This document shows positions 1-5,735 of a DNA stretch of 5,735 nucleotides, piece by piece. The stretch spans positions 1 to 5,735 of the forward strand of contig JAICMB010000246.1 in NCBI GenBank assembly GCA_025929455.1, given 5' to 3'. The notes beneath the pieces are model-generated. The model did no database searches. It was not told the origin of the DNA and saw only the letters and a program-made list of their open reading frames with translations. The position numbers and the translations under genes were made by a program. This DNA comes from Bryobacteraceae bacterium (GTDB taxonomy: Bacteria; Acidobacteriota; Terriglobia; Bryobacterales; Bryobacteraceae). Position 1 is the stretch's first letter, and the number at the start of each line of letters is the position of its first letter.

Positions 1-45
1 GCCCGCGAATTCACGCCGCTCCGCCGCAACTAGAACGACGGTCAC
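1..45 (-). CDS. hpnG: Start of a probable hopanoid-associated phosphorylase (HpnG-like), partial, continues beyond base 1
   Basis: Only the first 15 codons are present, reading MTVVLVAAERREFAG from a GTG start at 45-43. The GTG overlaps the TGA stop of hpnA as GTGA, a usual arrangement for translationally coupled genes, and the frame stays open to the window edge. The hydrophobic strand VVLVAAE followed by REFAG resembles the N-terminal beta strand of nucleoside-phosphorylase-like proteins, including the hopanoid-associated phosphorylase HpnG. HpnG is known to release adenine from adenosylhopane, the product of HpnH, to give ribosylhopane. Position directly after hpnH and hpnA supports this. 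Fifteen residues are too few to prove the family: that a coupled gene begins here is fairly safe, but its name is an inference from context and a short similarity. Confidence 0.55.
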   Translation of the reverse strand, partial: MTVVLVAAERREFAG

Positions 46-1073
46 GTTCGTCCCACGCAGGCCGGCGATTCAAGAGCGCGTCCGACATAGCCGTTGCCTC
101 GGAACCATTCGACGGCGCGCGCGAACGCAACATCGGAACCGGCGGAAGTGAATCCGAGCTCGCGGCACGCTTTGTCGCAGTGAACAAACATTTTTTTGCG
201 GGCCATTTTGACGCCGTCCAGTGGGGCGCGAGGCTCGCGGCCCGTGATATTGGCCCAGGCAGTCATAGCAGCGCCCGCGGCATAGGCGACGGCGTACGGA
301 ATTTTGCGGTGCGGAGGCTCGATGCCGGCGATCGCGCCGACGCGCTCCAGGATCTCGCGCAAGGTCAGATTATCGCCACCGAGGATGTAGCGCTCGCCGG
401 GCTTGCCGCGTTCGGCGGCGAGCAGATGGCCTTCGGCGGTATCGCCGGCGTACACGATGTTCAAGCCCGTATCTACGTAAGCGGGCATGTTGCCGTTCAG
501 AAAATCGACGACGATCTTTCCTGTCGGCGTGGGCTTGGCGTCGTGATCGCCGACCGGCGCCGTGGGATTGACGATGACGACGGGAAAGCCGCTCTCAGCA
601 AATTGCAGCGCGACTTGCTCGGCGAGAAACTTGGAGCGCTTGTAATGACCTGTCATGTCGCCGAGCGAGACCGGCATGGTCTCGTCGCCCGGTTTATCTT
701 TGGGAATACCGATGCAGCCGACGGTGCTGGTGTAGACGACGCGCTCGACGCCGGCCTCGCGCGCGGCGGCCAGCAGATTGCGCGTACCGTTGACGTTTGA
801 ATCGTAGAGTTCGTTGGGGTCTTTGGCCCACAGACGGTAGTCGGCCGCGACGTGGAACACGAGGCGGCAGCCCTCGACAGCGCGGAGCAGCGAGGCGGGA
901 TCGCGCAGATCGCCCTTGACGGTCTCGACGCGCAATTCGCGAACACGGCTGCCCGGACGCACCAGCGCGCGCACCTCGGCGCCGCGTGCGAGCAGGCGGC
1001 TAGCGACGTGCCAGCCTAGGAAACCGGAAGCGCCGGTAACCAGAACAGGCCCGGATGTGAAAAAATTGGCCAC
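42..1073 (-). CDS. hpnA: Hopanoid-associated NAD(P)-dependent sugar epimerase/dehydratase HpnA
   Basis: A 343-residue extended short-chain dehydrogenase/reductase. The Rossmann dinucleotide-binding motif TGASGFLG is at residues 13-20 (Gly14, Gly17, Gly20), the acidic GDLRD turn at 54-58, the HVAADYR segment at 74-80, the catalytic Ser/Thr in YTSTVG at 114-119, and the catalytic pair Tyr144 and Lys148 in HYKRSK. The stretches VNPTAPVG, KPTPTGKIVVDF and ERYILGGDNLTL match what I recall of the HpnA family and separate it from general GalE-type epimerases. Such proteins recur in hopanoid clusters, but their substrate is not firmly established; a role in side-chain sugar modification is only suspected. 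Translation starts at GTG (1073-1071), 5 bases after the hpnH stop. No Shine-Dalgarno sequence precedes it, so expression probably depends on coupling to hpnH. The length and motifs look intact, with no sign of decay. Confidence 0.93.
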   Translation of the reverse strand: MANFFTSGPVLVTGASGFLGWHVASRLLARGAEVRALVRPGSRVRELRVETVKGDLRDPASLLRAVEGCRLVFHVAADYRLWAKDPNELYDSNVNGTRNLLAAAREAGVERVVYTSTVGCIGIPKDKPGDETMPVSLGDMTGHYKRSKFLAEQVALQFAESGFPVVIVNPTAPVGDHDAKPTPTGKIVVDFLNGNMPAYVDTGLNIVYAGDTAEGHLLAAERGKPGERYILGGDNLTLREILERVGAIAGIEPPHRKIPYAVAYAAGAAMTAWANITGREPRAPLDGVKMARKKMFVHCDKACRELGFTSAGSDVAFARAVEWFRGNGYVGRALESPACVGRT

Positions 1074-1078
1074 TTAAG

Positions 1079-2191
1079 TTAACGGAACGCCCACGACATC
1101 AGCTTGAACGTATCCGAGAATCGCGCGTTGATGCCGAGCGCCGCCGACGGCTCGTAGCCGCAGTGCATCATGCAGTGATCGCAGCGCGGATCGTTTCCGG
1201 CGCCGTACGCTTCCCAAGGCGTCCTGGTCATCAGCTCTTCGAACGTTTGATAGTGCGCGTCGGTGATGAGATAGCAGGGGCCCTTCCAGCCTTTGATGTT
1301 ATAAGTCGGCGTGCCCCAGGCGGTGCAGGGATAATCGCGCTTGCCCTGCAGAAATTCCAGATACGTCGGTGTGGTGATGAGCGGATACTTTTTCGCGAGG
1401 CGGTCCACGCCTTTGAACTTTTCGACGATGTCATCGCGGGTCATGAAGATCTCGCGCTCGTTCACGGCCGAGTAGCCGTAGGCGGGCGCGATCATGTGCG
1501 CGTCCACATGGAACTGCGTAAGGTACTCGAACAGTTCCTCGATCTCGTTCATGTCGGTCTCGCGATAGACGGTGGTGTTGGTGGAGACGCGGAAGCCGGC
1601 GGCTTTGGCTACCTTGACGCCTTCGATGGCTTCGCGGAACACGCCCTCGCGCTCCACCGCGATGTCGTGGTTCTTTTCCATCCCGTCGAGGTGGACATTG
1701 AAGTAGAAGCGGTCAAACGGCTTGAACTCTTTCAGGCGCTTGCGGATGAACATGCCGTTGGTACAAAGGTAGATGGTCTTGTTGCGCTCTACGCAGGCGT
1801 CCACCAGTTGCGCGATCTCCGGGTACAGCGTGGGCTCACCACCGCAGACGGTGACGATCGGCGCGCCGCATTCGTCGACCGCATGCAGGCACTGCTCGAG
1901 TGACAGCTTCTGCGTGATGGTGCTTTCGTATTCGCGGATGCGTCCGCAACCGGTGCAGGTGAGATTGCAGGCGTGCAGCGGCTCCAGCATGAGCACCAGC
2001 GGGAAGCGCTTGTTGATCATGGGGTGCGGCTTGCGGTTTGAATGGCCGTTTTCGTGCGCGTAGACGATGCGGAACGGATTGTTATCGTCGTGTTCGGACG
2101 CTGCGTTCTTCTGCCATTCGGGCCGCGGGTGCAGCTTGTTCTTCATGATGTAACCCGCCATGCCCATGGTCATTGCCAGCGGAAATCTCAT
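1079..2191 (-). CDS. hpnH: Radical SAM adenosylhopane synthase HpnH (adenosyl-hopene transferase)
   Basis: A 370-residue radical SAM enzyme. It adds the 5'-deoxyadenosyl radical from SAM to diploptene, giving adenosylhopane, the committed step to C35 hopanoids. The iron-sulfur motif CX3CX2C is Cys75, Cys79 and Cys82 in HACNLTCTGC, and the SAM-contacting GGEP is at 117-120. DECGAP (Cys108) and YLCTNG (Cys143) follow. The C-terminal part carries YPCTAWGTPTYNIKGW (Cys289), GPCYL (Cys306) and CDHCMMHC (Cys337, Cys340, Cys344), the conserved HpnH tail (DUF3463 region). The N-terminal MRFPLAMTMGMAGYIMKNK is typical of the family and supports the ATG at 2191. Between it and KRFPLVLMLEP lies an extra polar segment, about residues 21-58, that explains why the protein exceeds the usual 330-340 residues. 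Its start lies 7 bases after shc, with a strong GGAGGAG site inside the end of shc. Confidence 0.96.
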   Translation of the reverse strand: MRFPLAMTMGMAGYIMKNKLHPRPEWQKNAASEHDDNNPFRIVYAHENGHSNRKPHPMINKRFPLVLMLEPLHACNLTCTGCGRIREYESTITQKLSLEQCLHAVDECGAPIVTVCGGEPTLYPEIAQLVDACVERNKTIYLCTNGMFIRKRLKEFKPFDRFYFNVHLDGMEKNHDIAVEREGVFREAIEGVKVAKAAGFRVSTNTTVYRETDMNEIEELFEYLTQFHVDAHMIAPAYGYSAVNEREIFMTRDDIVEKFKGVDRLAKKYPLITTPTYLEFLQGKRDYPCTAWGTPTYNIKGWKGPCYLITDAHYQTFEELMTRTPWEAYGAGNDPRCDHCMMHCGYEPSAALGINARFSDTFKLMSWAFR

Positions 2192-2198
2192 TGTTTGT

Positions 2199-4160
2199 CT
2201 AACTCCTCCGGACTGCCTGGCCGGTCGATTTCGCGTTGCGGAACTCGTTCAATGCCAGGAGCGGGAACGAATGCCGGTAGAGGTGATAACTCAGATAGAA
2301 GACCTTCGGAAAACCGGTTCCCGTAGCCAGCTCTTCGTCCCAGGTACCCGCCTGGTTCTGCGTTTTCACGAGATATTCGATGCCGTCGTAGAGGCTGGTG
2401 CTGGTGGTGTCGCCGCCGGCAAGCAGGGCCAGAATGGCCCACGCGGTCTGCGAGGGCGTGCTCGGAGCGGAGATAAACGAGTTGTGATCGTAGCTGGCGC
2501 AACTTTCGCCCCAGCCTCCGTCGAAATTCTGGATCGATCGTACCCATTCGAGCGCTCGCTGAATATACGCCTCATGATCGTTTTCGCCGGCCGCTTTCAA
2601 GCCGCGCAGAGCGAGAAACGTACCATATATATAGTCGACGCCCCAGCGGCCATACCAGCTACCATCTGTCTGCTGTGTGCGCTTAATATAAGCGACGCCG
2701 CGGCGAATGGCGGGATCGGAAGCGCGTATCCCGCATGTAACAAGAGCCTCCATCACGCGCCCGGTGATGTCGGGGCAGGTCGGGTCGAGCATGGCGTTGT
2801 GGTCGGCAAATGGGACGAAGCTGAGCAAACGCCAGTTGTTGTCGACGTCGAATGCAGCCCAGCCGCCGTCTTTACCTTGCATCGCGAGCAGCCACGCGAT
2901 GGCGCGGCGCTCCGCGGCCTTCTGGGCGTTGAAGTTGGTCGCGCGCGAGCGGTTGAGCGCCAGCAGCACCATGGCCGTGTCGTCGATGTCGGGGTAAAAC
3001 TCGTTCGCGAATTCGAAGTACCAGCCGGCGGGCTGGGCGTGCGGGCGTTTTACCGACCAGTCGCCGCGATGGCGGACTTCTTTGAGGAGTATCCAGTCGG
3101 CGGCGCGGCGCAGCGCTGCATCGGAGTCGCGCGCGCTTTCGCAGGTCCCGAGCGAAAAGCCGGCGATGGCGGTGTCCCACACGACCGAAAAGCAGGGCTG
3201 AAAGTAGAAGCCACGCTCGTCATTCACGAGCAGGCGATCGAATTGCCGCTGCGCTTCGATGCGGTCGGGATGTTGCTCGCCGTAGCCGAGCAGATCGAGC
3301 GCCATGATGATGTACATCATGGGCGGGTAGATGGCGCCGAGGCCGTCGGTGTAGCGGGTGCGCTCGAGCATCCATTGTTCGGCGCGGCGGATGGCGCGCT
3401 CGCGAACGCTGTGGACGGGGTGACGATCCCAGATCTTCAGCAGCTTGTCGAGGCGCAGGAAGAAGTTGCGCCAGGTAAACGTGCCGGCGTCGTGCTGGAA
3501 CGTTACGGGCACCCCGGGAAGGAACAGTTCGTTTAAGTTAAAACCCGCGGGCACCGGACGCTGCGGATTGTACGCGTGAATGATGGAGAGCGGCGTAACG
3601 ATGGCGCGCGTCCAGGACGACATCTGGTAAATGAAGTTGCCGAGCAGCGCCATTTCGGGCGGTACCGACGGGCAGCCCTCGCGCGGGTACAGACCGAAGA
3701 TGCTGAGATTTATTTTGGTGTAGCTGTTGGCCCCCTGGATGCCACCGTGCGCGAGAATGCGCTCGCGCAAGCGATCCAGCCGTGCGGCAAATTCCCCGGG
3801 CGAGTAGGATTCCGCGCGCCCGGCGAGCTTCAGCGCGAAATACGCTTTCACGCAGGCGCTGATTTCGGACGGCCCTTGCGGGTAAATATTGAAGCCGCCG
3901 TCGGCCAGTTGACGGTCGAGCACCGCGCGCATTGCCTTATCGATCAGCGTGCGCGTCGGCGGGTTCCAGGCGCCGTTTTCGGGCGGATAGAGCCAGAGTT
4001 GCAACAGCAGCCAGTCGGATTCGAGCGTGCTGTCGGCGGTGAGGTCGGCGGCCCAGTAGCCGGACTCGTCCTGCGTAGTGATCAGGAATGCGGCGGCCCG
4101 CTGTGCAGCGGCGGCACTGGCCGTAAATTGCGAATCTTCTACCTGGAATCCAGGTGTCAT
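2199..4160 (-). CDS. shc: Squalene-hopene cyclase
   Basis: A 653-residue class II triterpene cyclase, full length for the family (about 630-660), membrane-associated in characterised relatives. It cyclises squalene to hopene and diplopterol. The catalytic acid motif DXDD is Asp391-Ile-Asp-Asp394 in YPDIDDTAM; Asp393 corresponds to the proton donor Asp376 of Alicyclobacillus. QW-type repeats are visible near 30-36, 84-90, 428-434, 496-502, 544-550 and 601-607. Active-site aromatics align with the Alicyclobacillus enzyme: Trp183 in MSSWTRA, Trp328 in VVWDT, Trp506 in GRWGVDY, and Phe617, Phe621, Tyr625 and Tyr628 in GTGFPKVFYLSYHLYRH. Two positions differ: Arg468 in DITGRV stands where Alicyclobacillus has His451, and Phe437 where it has Tyr420. 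The ATG overlaps the ispH stop as ATGA with no clear Shine-Dalgarno sequence, implying translational coupling. The farnesol-to-squalene genes (hpnC, hpnD, hpnE) are not in the window. Confidence 0.97.
   Translation of the reverse strand: MTPGFQVEDSQFTASAAAAQRAAAFLITTQDESGYWAADLTADSTLESDWLLLQLWLYPPENGAWNPPTRTLIDKAMRAVLDRQLADGGFNIYPQGPSEISACVKAYFALKLAGRAESYSPGEFAARLDRLRERILAHGGIQGANSYTKINLSIFGLYPREGCPSVPPEMALLGNFIYQMSSWTRAIVTPLSIIHAYNPQRPVPAGFNLNELFLPGVPVTFQHDAGTFTWRNFFLRLDKLLKIWDRHPVHSVRERAIRRAEQWMLERTRYTDGLGAIYPPMMYIIMALDLLGYGEQHPDRIEAQRQFDRLLVNDERGFYFQPCFSVVWDTAIAGFSLGTCESARDSDAALRRAADWILLKEVRHRGDWSVKRPHAQPAGWYFEFANEFYPDIDDTAMVLLALNRSRATNFNAQKAAERRAIAWLLAMQGKDGGWAAFDVDNNWRLLSFVPFADHNAMLDPTCPDITGRVMEALVTCGIRASDPAIRRGVAYIKRTQQTDGSWYGRWGVDYIYGTFLALRGLKAAGENDHEAYIQRALEWVRSIQNFDGGWGESCASYDHNSFISAPSTPSQTAWAILALLAGGDTTSTSLYDGIEYLVKTQNQAGTWDEELATGTGFPKVFYLSYHLYRHSFPLLALNEFRNAKSTGQAVRRS
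2203..2209 (-). promoter_or_regulatory. Ribosome binding site of hpnH
   Basis: On the minus strand GGAGGAG lies 11 bases before the hpnH ATG, within the last codons of shc. It is the strongest Shine-Dalgarno match among the genes of this run. It suggests that hpnH can be initiated independently, unlike shc and hpnA, which seem to rely on coupling. The spacing is slightly long. Confidence 0.75.
4141..4155. repeat. 15-bp palindrome at the start of shc
   Basis: ACCTGGAATCCAGGT has two perfect 7-base arms around a single central base. It covers codons 2-7 of shc (the last base of codon 2 to the first base of codon 7) and sits immediately after the ispH/shc ATGA overlap. With a one-base centre it could only form a strained RNA hairpin, so a protein-binding site or coincidence is more likely than an RNA structure. 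About one such palindrome could be expected by chance in a window of this size. Confidence 0.4.
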
Positions 4161-5155
4161 GCGGACTGGGCGGGCGCGATGGTGGCCAGCCTCGGAACGG
4201 ACCGCTCCAGCGCTCCCGGCAACTGGAAACGGACATCCTCGTCTTTGAGCGCCATTTCCTGGACGTCGCCGAATCCGAAGGTGGTCCTGAGGCGCGCGAT
4301 CAAATCCTGCACCAGGTTCTCCGGCGCGGAGGCTCCGGCGGTGACGGCGACAGTACTCGCGTTTTCGAGCCAGCGCGGGTCGACTTCGTGCGCATCGTCG
4401 ACGAGATAGGCCGGGACGCCCTCGTTGTGGCAGACCTCAACGAGGCGGCGCGAGTTGGAACTGTTTTGCGAGCCGACCACCAGCAGCACGTCCGTGAGCG
4501 GGACCACCGCTTTCACGCCCAGCTGCCGGTTTTCGGTGGCGTAACAGATGTCCTGCGTTTTTGGACCGATGATGGCGGGGAACCGCTCGCGCAGGCGCTG
4601 CACGATGTCGCGCGTTTCGTCGAGGCTGAGCGTGGTCTGGGTCAGATAGGCGGTGCGCTCGGGATCTTTGATGTCGAGGCGATCGACGTCTGCGACGGTG
4701 GAGACCAGCACAGCGGCGTCGGGCACCTCGCCCAGGGTGCCGATCACTTCATCGTGGCCGGCATGGCCGATGAGGACGATGGTGTAGCCCTGTTTGGCAA
4801 AACGAACCGCTTCGAGGTGAACTTTGGTTACCAGAGGGCAGGTGGCGTCTATGACGATAAGTTTGCGCTCGGCGGCTTCCTTGCGGACCGCCGGCGACAC
4901 ACCGTGCGCGCTAAAAATGACGCGCCCGCCTTCGGGAACTTCGCTCAATTCTTCGACGAATATGGCGCCGGCCTGTCGCAATTCGTCGACAACGTGGCGG
5001 TTATGAACGATTTCTTTGCGCACGTAGACGGGCGCGCCGTATAAATCGAGAACGATTTTGACCACGTCAATTGCGCGCACAACACCGGCGCAAAAGCCGC
5101 GAGGCCGGAGAAGGATTAGATTTTTACCACTGCTGCCCGCATCGTCACGGTGCAT
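4157..5155 (-). CDS. ispH: 4-hydroxy-3-methylbut-2-enyl diphosphate reductase IspH (LytB)
   Basis: A 332-residue iron-sulfur enzyme. It carries out the last step of the methylerythritol phosphate pathway, reducing HMBPP to IPP and DMAPP in the cytoplasm. The three cluster-binding cysteines are Cys22 in RGFCAGV, Cys106 in DATCPLV and Cys204 in QDICYATENRQ. Substrate-binding histidines are His51 in IVHNRHVV, His84 in SAHGVSP and His134 in GHAGHDEVIGT, with the proton-relay Glu136 in the same motif. TQTTLS (172-177), GSQNSSNS (228-235) and TAGASAPE (272-279) complete the diphosphate pocket. The ATG at 5155 has GGAG five bases upstream; no later in-frame start exists before the conserved PRGFCAGV, so about nine residues (MHRDDAGSS) form a short extra N-terminus. 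It is the first gene of the hopanoid run and ends within the shc start codon, which links isoprenoid precursor supply to hopanoid formation. Confidence 0.97.
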   Translation of the reverse strand: MHRDDAGSSGKNLILLRPRGFCAGVVRAIDVVKIVLDLYGAPVYVRKEIVHNRHVVDELRQAGAIFVEELSEVPEGGRVIFSAHGVSPAVRKEAAERKLIVIDATCPLVTKVHLEAVRFAKQGYTIVLIGHAGHDEVIGTLGEVPDAAVLVSTVADVDRLDIKDPERTAYLTQTTLSLDETRDIVQRLRERFPAIIGPKTQDICYATENRQLGVKAVVPLTDVLLVVGSQNSSNSRRLVEVCHNEGVPAYLVDDAHEVDPRWLENASTVAVTAGASAPENLVQDLIARLRTTFGFGDVQEMALKDEDVRFQLPGALERSVPRLATIAPAQSA

Positions 5156-5160
5156 GGAAG

Positions 5161-5164
5161 CTCC
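5161..5164 (-). promoter_or_regulatory. Ribosome binding site of ispH
   Basis: GGAG on the minus strand, five bases before the ATG at 5155, is a short but well-placed Shine-Dalgarno sequence that supports this start. Confidence 0.6.
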
Positions 5165-5173
5165 ATTATAGCA
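5165..5173 (-). promoter_or_regulatory. Possible extended -10 promoter element before ispH
   Basis: The minus strand reads TGCTATAAT, a perfect -10 hexamer with the upstream TGn extension, which can work without a -35 box. No recognisable -35 hexamer lies 15-19 bases upstream. If used, transcription would begin around 5157-5160, leaving a leader of only a few bases and cutting off the GGAG site. The match to consensus is striking in GC-rich DNA, but the placement is awkward, so a functional promoter is uncertain. Confidence 0.35.
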
Positions 5174-5228
5174 ATGCGTTGAGGAAGGGCCGCGTGGACG
5201 AAGGCAGATTGAAAATCGGCCGCGGCAT

Positions 5229-5249
5229 GGGCAGGCAGCAAGACTGCCC
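5229..5249. repeat. Hairpin-forming inverted repeat in the region before ispH
   Basis: GGGCAG at 5229-5234 is the reverse complement of CTGCCC at 5244-5249, with a nine-base loop. A shifted pairing (5234-5238 with 5244-5248) gives a tighter five-base-pair hairpin with a five-base loop. On the minus strand it follows the upstream gene and lies about 75 bases before ispH. No T-run follows it, so it does not look like an ordinary intrinsic terminator. It might be part of a leader structure or have no function. Apart from this and the -10-like element I see nothing in 5156-5311. Confidence 0.35.
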
Positions 5250-5311
5250 GCCCCACGCCGGAATTTGCGCGTTTGGGCATAGATCAGCCAGCGGAGACCG
5301 GCTGTCCTACG

Positions 5312-5735
5312 TTATGCTGCATTTGCGAAGTCGCGGAGGGCTTTCGCGGACTCGACGGAGTCGCCGTATTGGTAGTCGTGGGCGTAGGCGGAGCGGTTGT
5401 GCCGGCGGATAAACTGCTTGATTTCTGCTACTTGAAAAACGAAGCCATCCGTTTGCGGCGCGTAGGGCGCGGGGGTGTGGGAGGCGTCTTCGTTTTGCTT
5501 CACTTCTTCGGCGGCTTCGTGGGCTTCGAGTAACAGCGCGGCTTCCCGGAGTTCGGCTTCTTCGCGTTCGTGGCGCTCTTTCTGCAGCATGCGGAGGCGG
5601 TCGTGCGCGCGCTCGAACATTTTCCACTGGCGCTGCTCGTACATCGGCATATTGGCAAGGTCCTTGGTCATGCGGGCGACCACGGCGGCAATGGCGAGGG
5701 CGCTGTTGAGTTCAGGCCCGTTGTCGTCGGATAGA
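5312..5735 (-). CDS. Unrecognised charged, probably coiled-coil protein, 5' end missing
   Basis: The frame is open to the window edge. A GTG at 5683 could be a start, but another 17 in-frame codons without a stop (LSDDNGPELNSALAIAA) precede it, so the gene most likely begins outside the window; about 140 C-terminal residues are visible. They begin with a short hydrophobic helix-like stretch (SALAIAAVVARM). A long, strongly charged segment follows (from MYEQRQWKMF through KERHEREEAELRE to LLEAHEAAEE), which should form a continuous helix or coiled coil. A Pro/Thr-containing linker leads to a more aromatic tail (FVFQVAEIKQFIRRHN, YAHDYQYGD). There is no catalytic motif or signal peptide. I do not recognise the family. 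It reads in the same direction as ispH, with 156 bases between them, and need not belong to the hopanoid operon. The TAA stop is at 5314-5312. Confidence 0.7.
   Translation of the reverse strand, partial: LSDDNGPELNSALAIAAVVARMTKDLANMPMYEQRQWKMFERAHDRLRMLQKERHEREEAELREAALLLEAHEAAEEVKQNEDASHTPAPYAPQTDGFVFQVAEIKQFIRRHNRSAYAHDYQYGDSVESAKALRDFANAA

Noticed and set aside
2160..3536. A 458-codon open frame on the plus strand opposite shc
   Set aside because: It lies almost wholly antisense to the well-supported shc gene, its translation has no recognisable domain, and long antisense frames are common opposite GC-rich genes.
4154..5044. A 296-codon open frame on the plus strand opposite ispH
   Set aside because: It mirrors ispH codon by codon, with a composition typical of an antisense shadow; ispH has all its conserved motifs.
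5285..5304. CAGCC and GGCTG inverted repeat just after the stop of the upstream gene, considered as a terminator
   Set aside because: The stem is only five base pairs with a ten-base loop and no T-run follows on the minus strand; too weak to call.
5071..5412. A plus-strand open frame crossing the ispH start, the intergenic region and the end of the upstream gene
   Set aside because: Arg- and Gly-rich translation without motifs, no convincing ribosome binding site, and overlap with two genes on the other strand.
5683..5735. GTG at 5683 taken as the start of the upstream gene
   Set aside because: The frame continues without a stop to the window edge with sensible protein-like sequence, and no Shine-Dalgarno sequence precedes the GTG, so the gene is more likely truncated by the window.

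Overview
All convincing genes in this window lie on the minus strand. Five of the six form a tightly packed hopanoid (bacterial sterol-like triterpenoid) gene run, read from high to low coordinates: ispH, shc, hpnH, hpnA, then the first 15 codons of a gene that looks like hpnG. The DNA is GC-rich. The protein style (an HpnH starting MRFPLAMT with the HACNLTCTGCGR motif, and an HpnA with PTPTGKIVVDF) suggests an Acidobacteriota genome. That placement is a judgement from remembered family sequences, not a search result.

Layout: 5312-5735 holds the 3' part of an unrecognised charged, probably coiled-coil protein whose start is outside the window. 5156-5311 is the only real intergenic region; it carries a hairpin-forming inverted repeat and an extended -10 promoter-like sequence directly before ispH. 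ispH (4157-5155) overlaps shc (2199-4160) by the four bases ATGA. shc is followed after 7 bases by hpnH (1079-2191), and hpnH after 5 bases by hpnA (42-1073). hpnA overlaps the next gene (1-45, continuing out of the window) through GTGA. There is no gene-free stretch over 300 bases, and I saw no RNA gene, CRISPR array, insertion sequence or origin.

How the genes work together: IspH makes the C5 precursors IPP and DMAPP. These become squalene through enzymes not encoded here. SHC cyclises squalene to hopene (diploptene) and diplopterol. HpnH adds the 5'-deoxyadenosyl group of SAM to diploptene, giving adenosylhopane. HpnG removes adenine to give ribosylhopane, the entry to extended bacteriohopanepolyols. 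HpnA is a hopanoid-associated NAD(P)-dependent sugar epimerase-like protein without a firmly assigned step. The window therefore encodes a near-continuous line from C5 precursor supply to the C35 side chain.

This is a known pathway, and I did not find an undescribed system. The points worth a second look are an approximately 38-residue polar, histidine-rich insertion near the N-terminus of HpnH; active-site substitutions in SHC relative to the Alicyclobacillus enzyme; a 15-bp palindrome at the start of shc; and a promoter-like sequence placed so close to ispH that it would give a nearly leaderless transcript.
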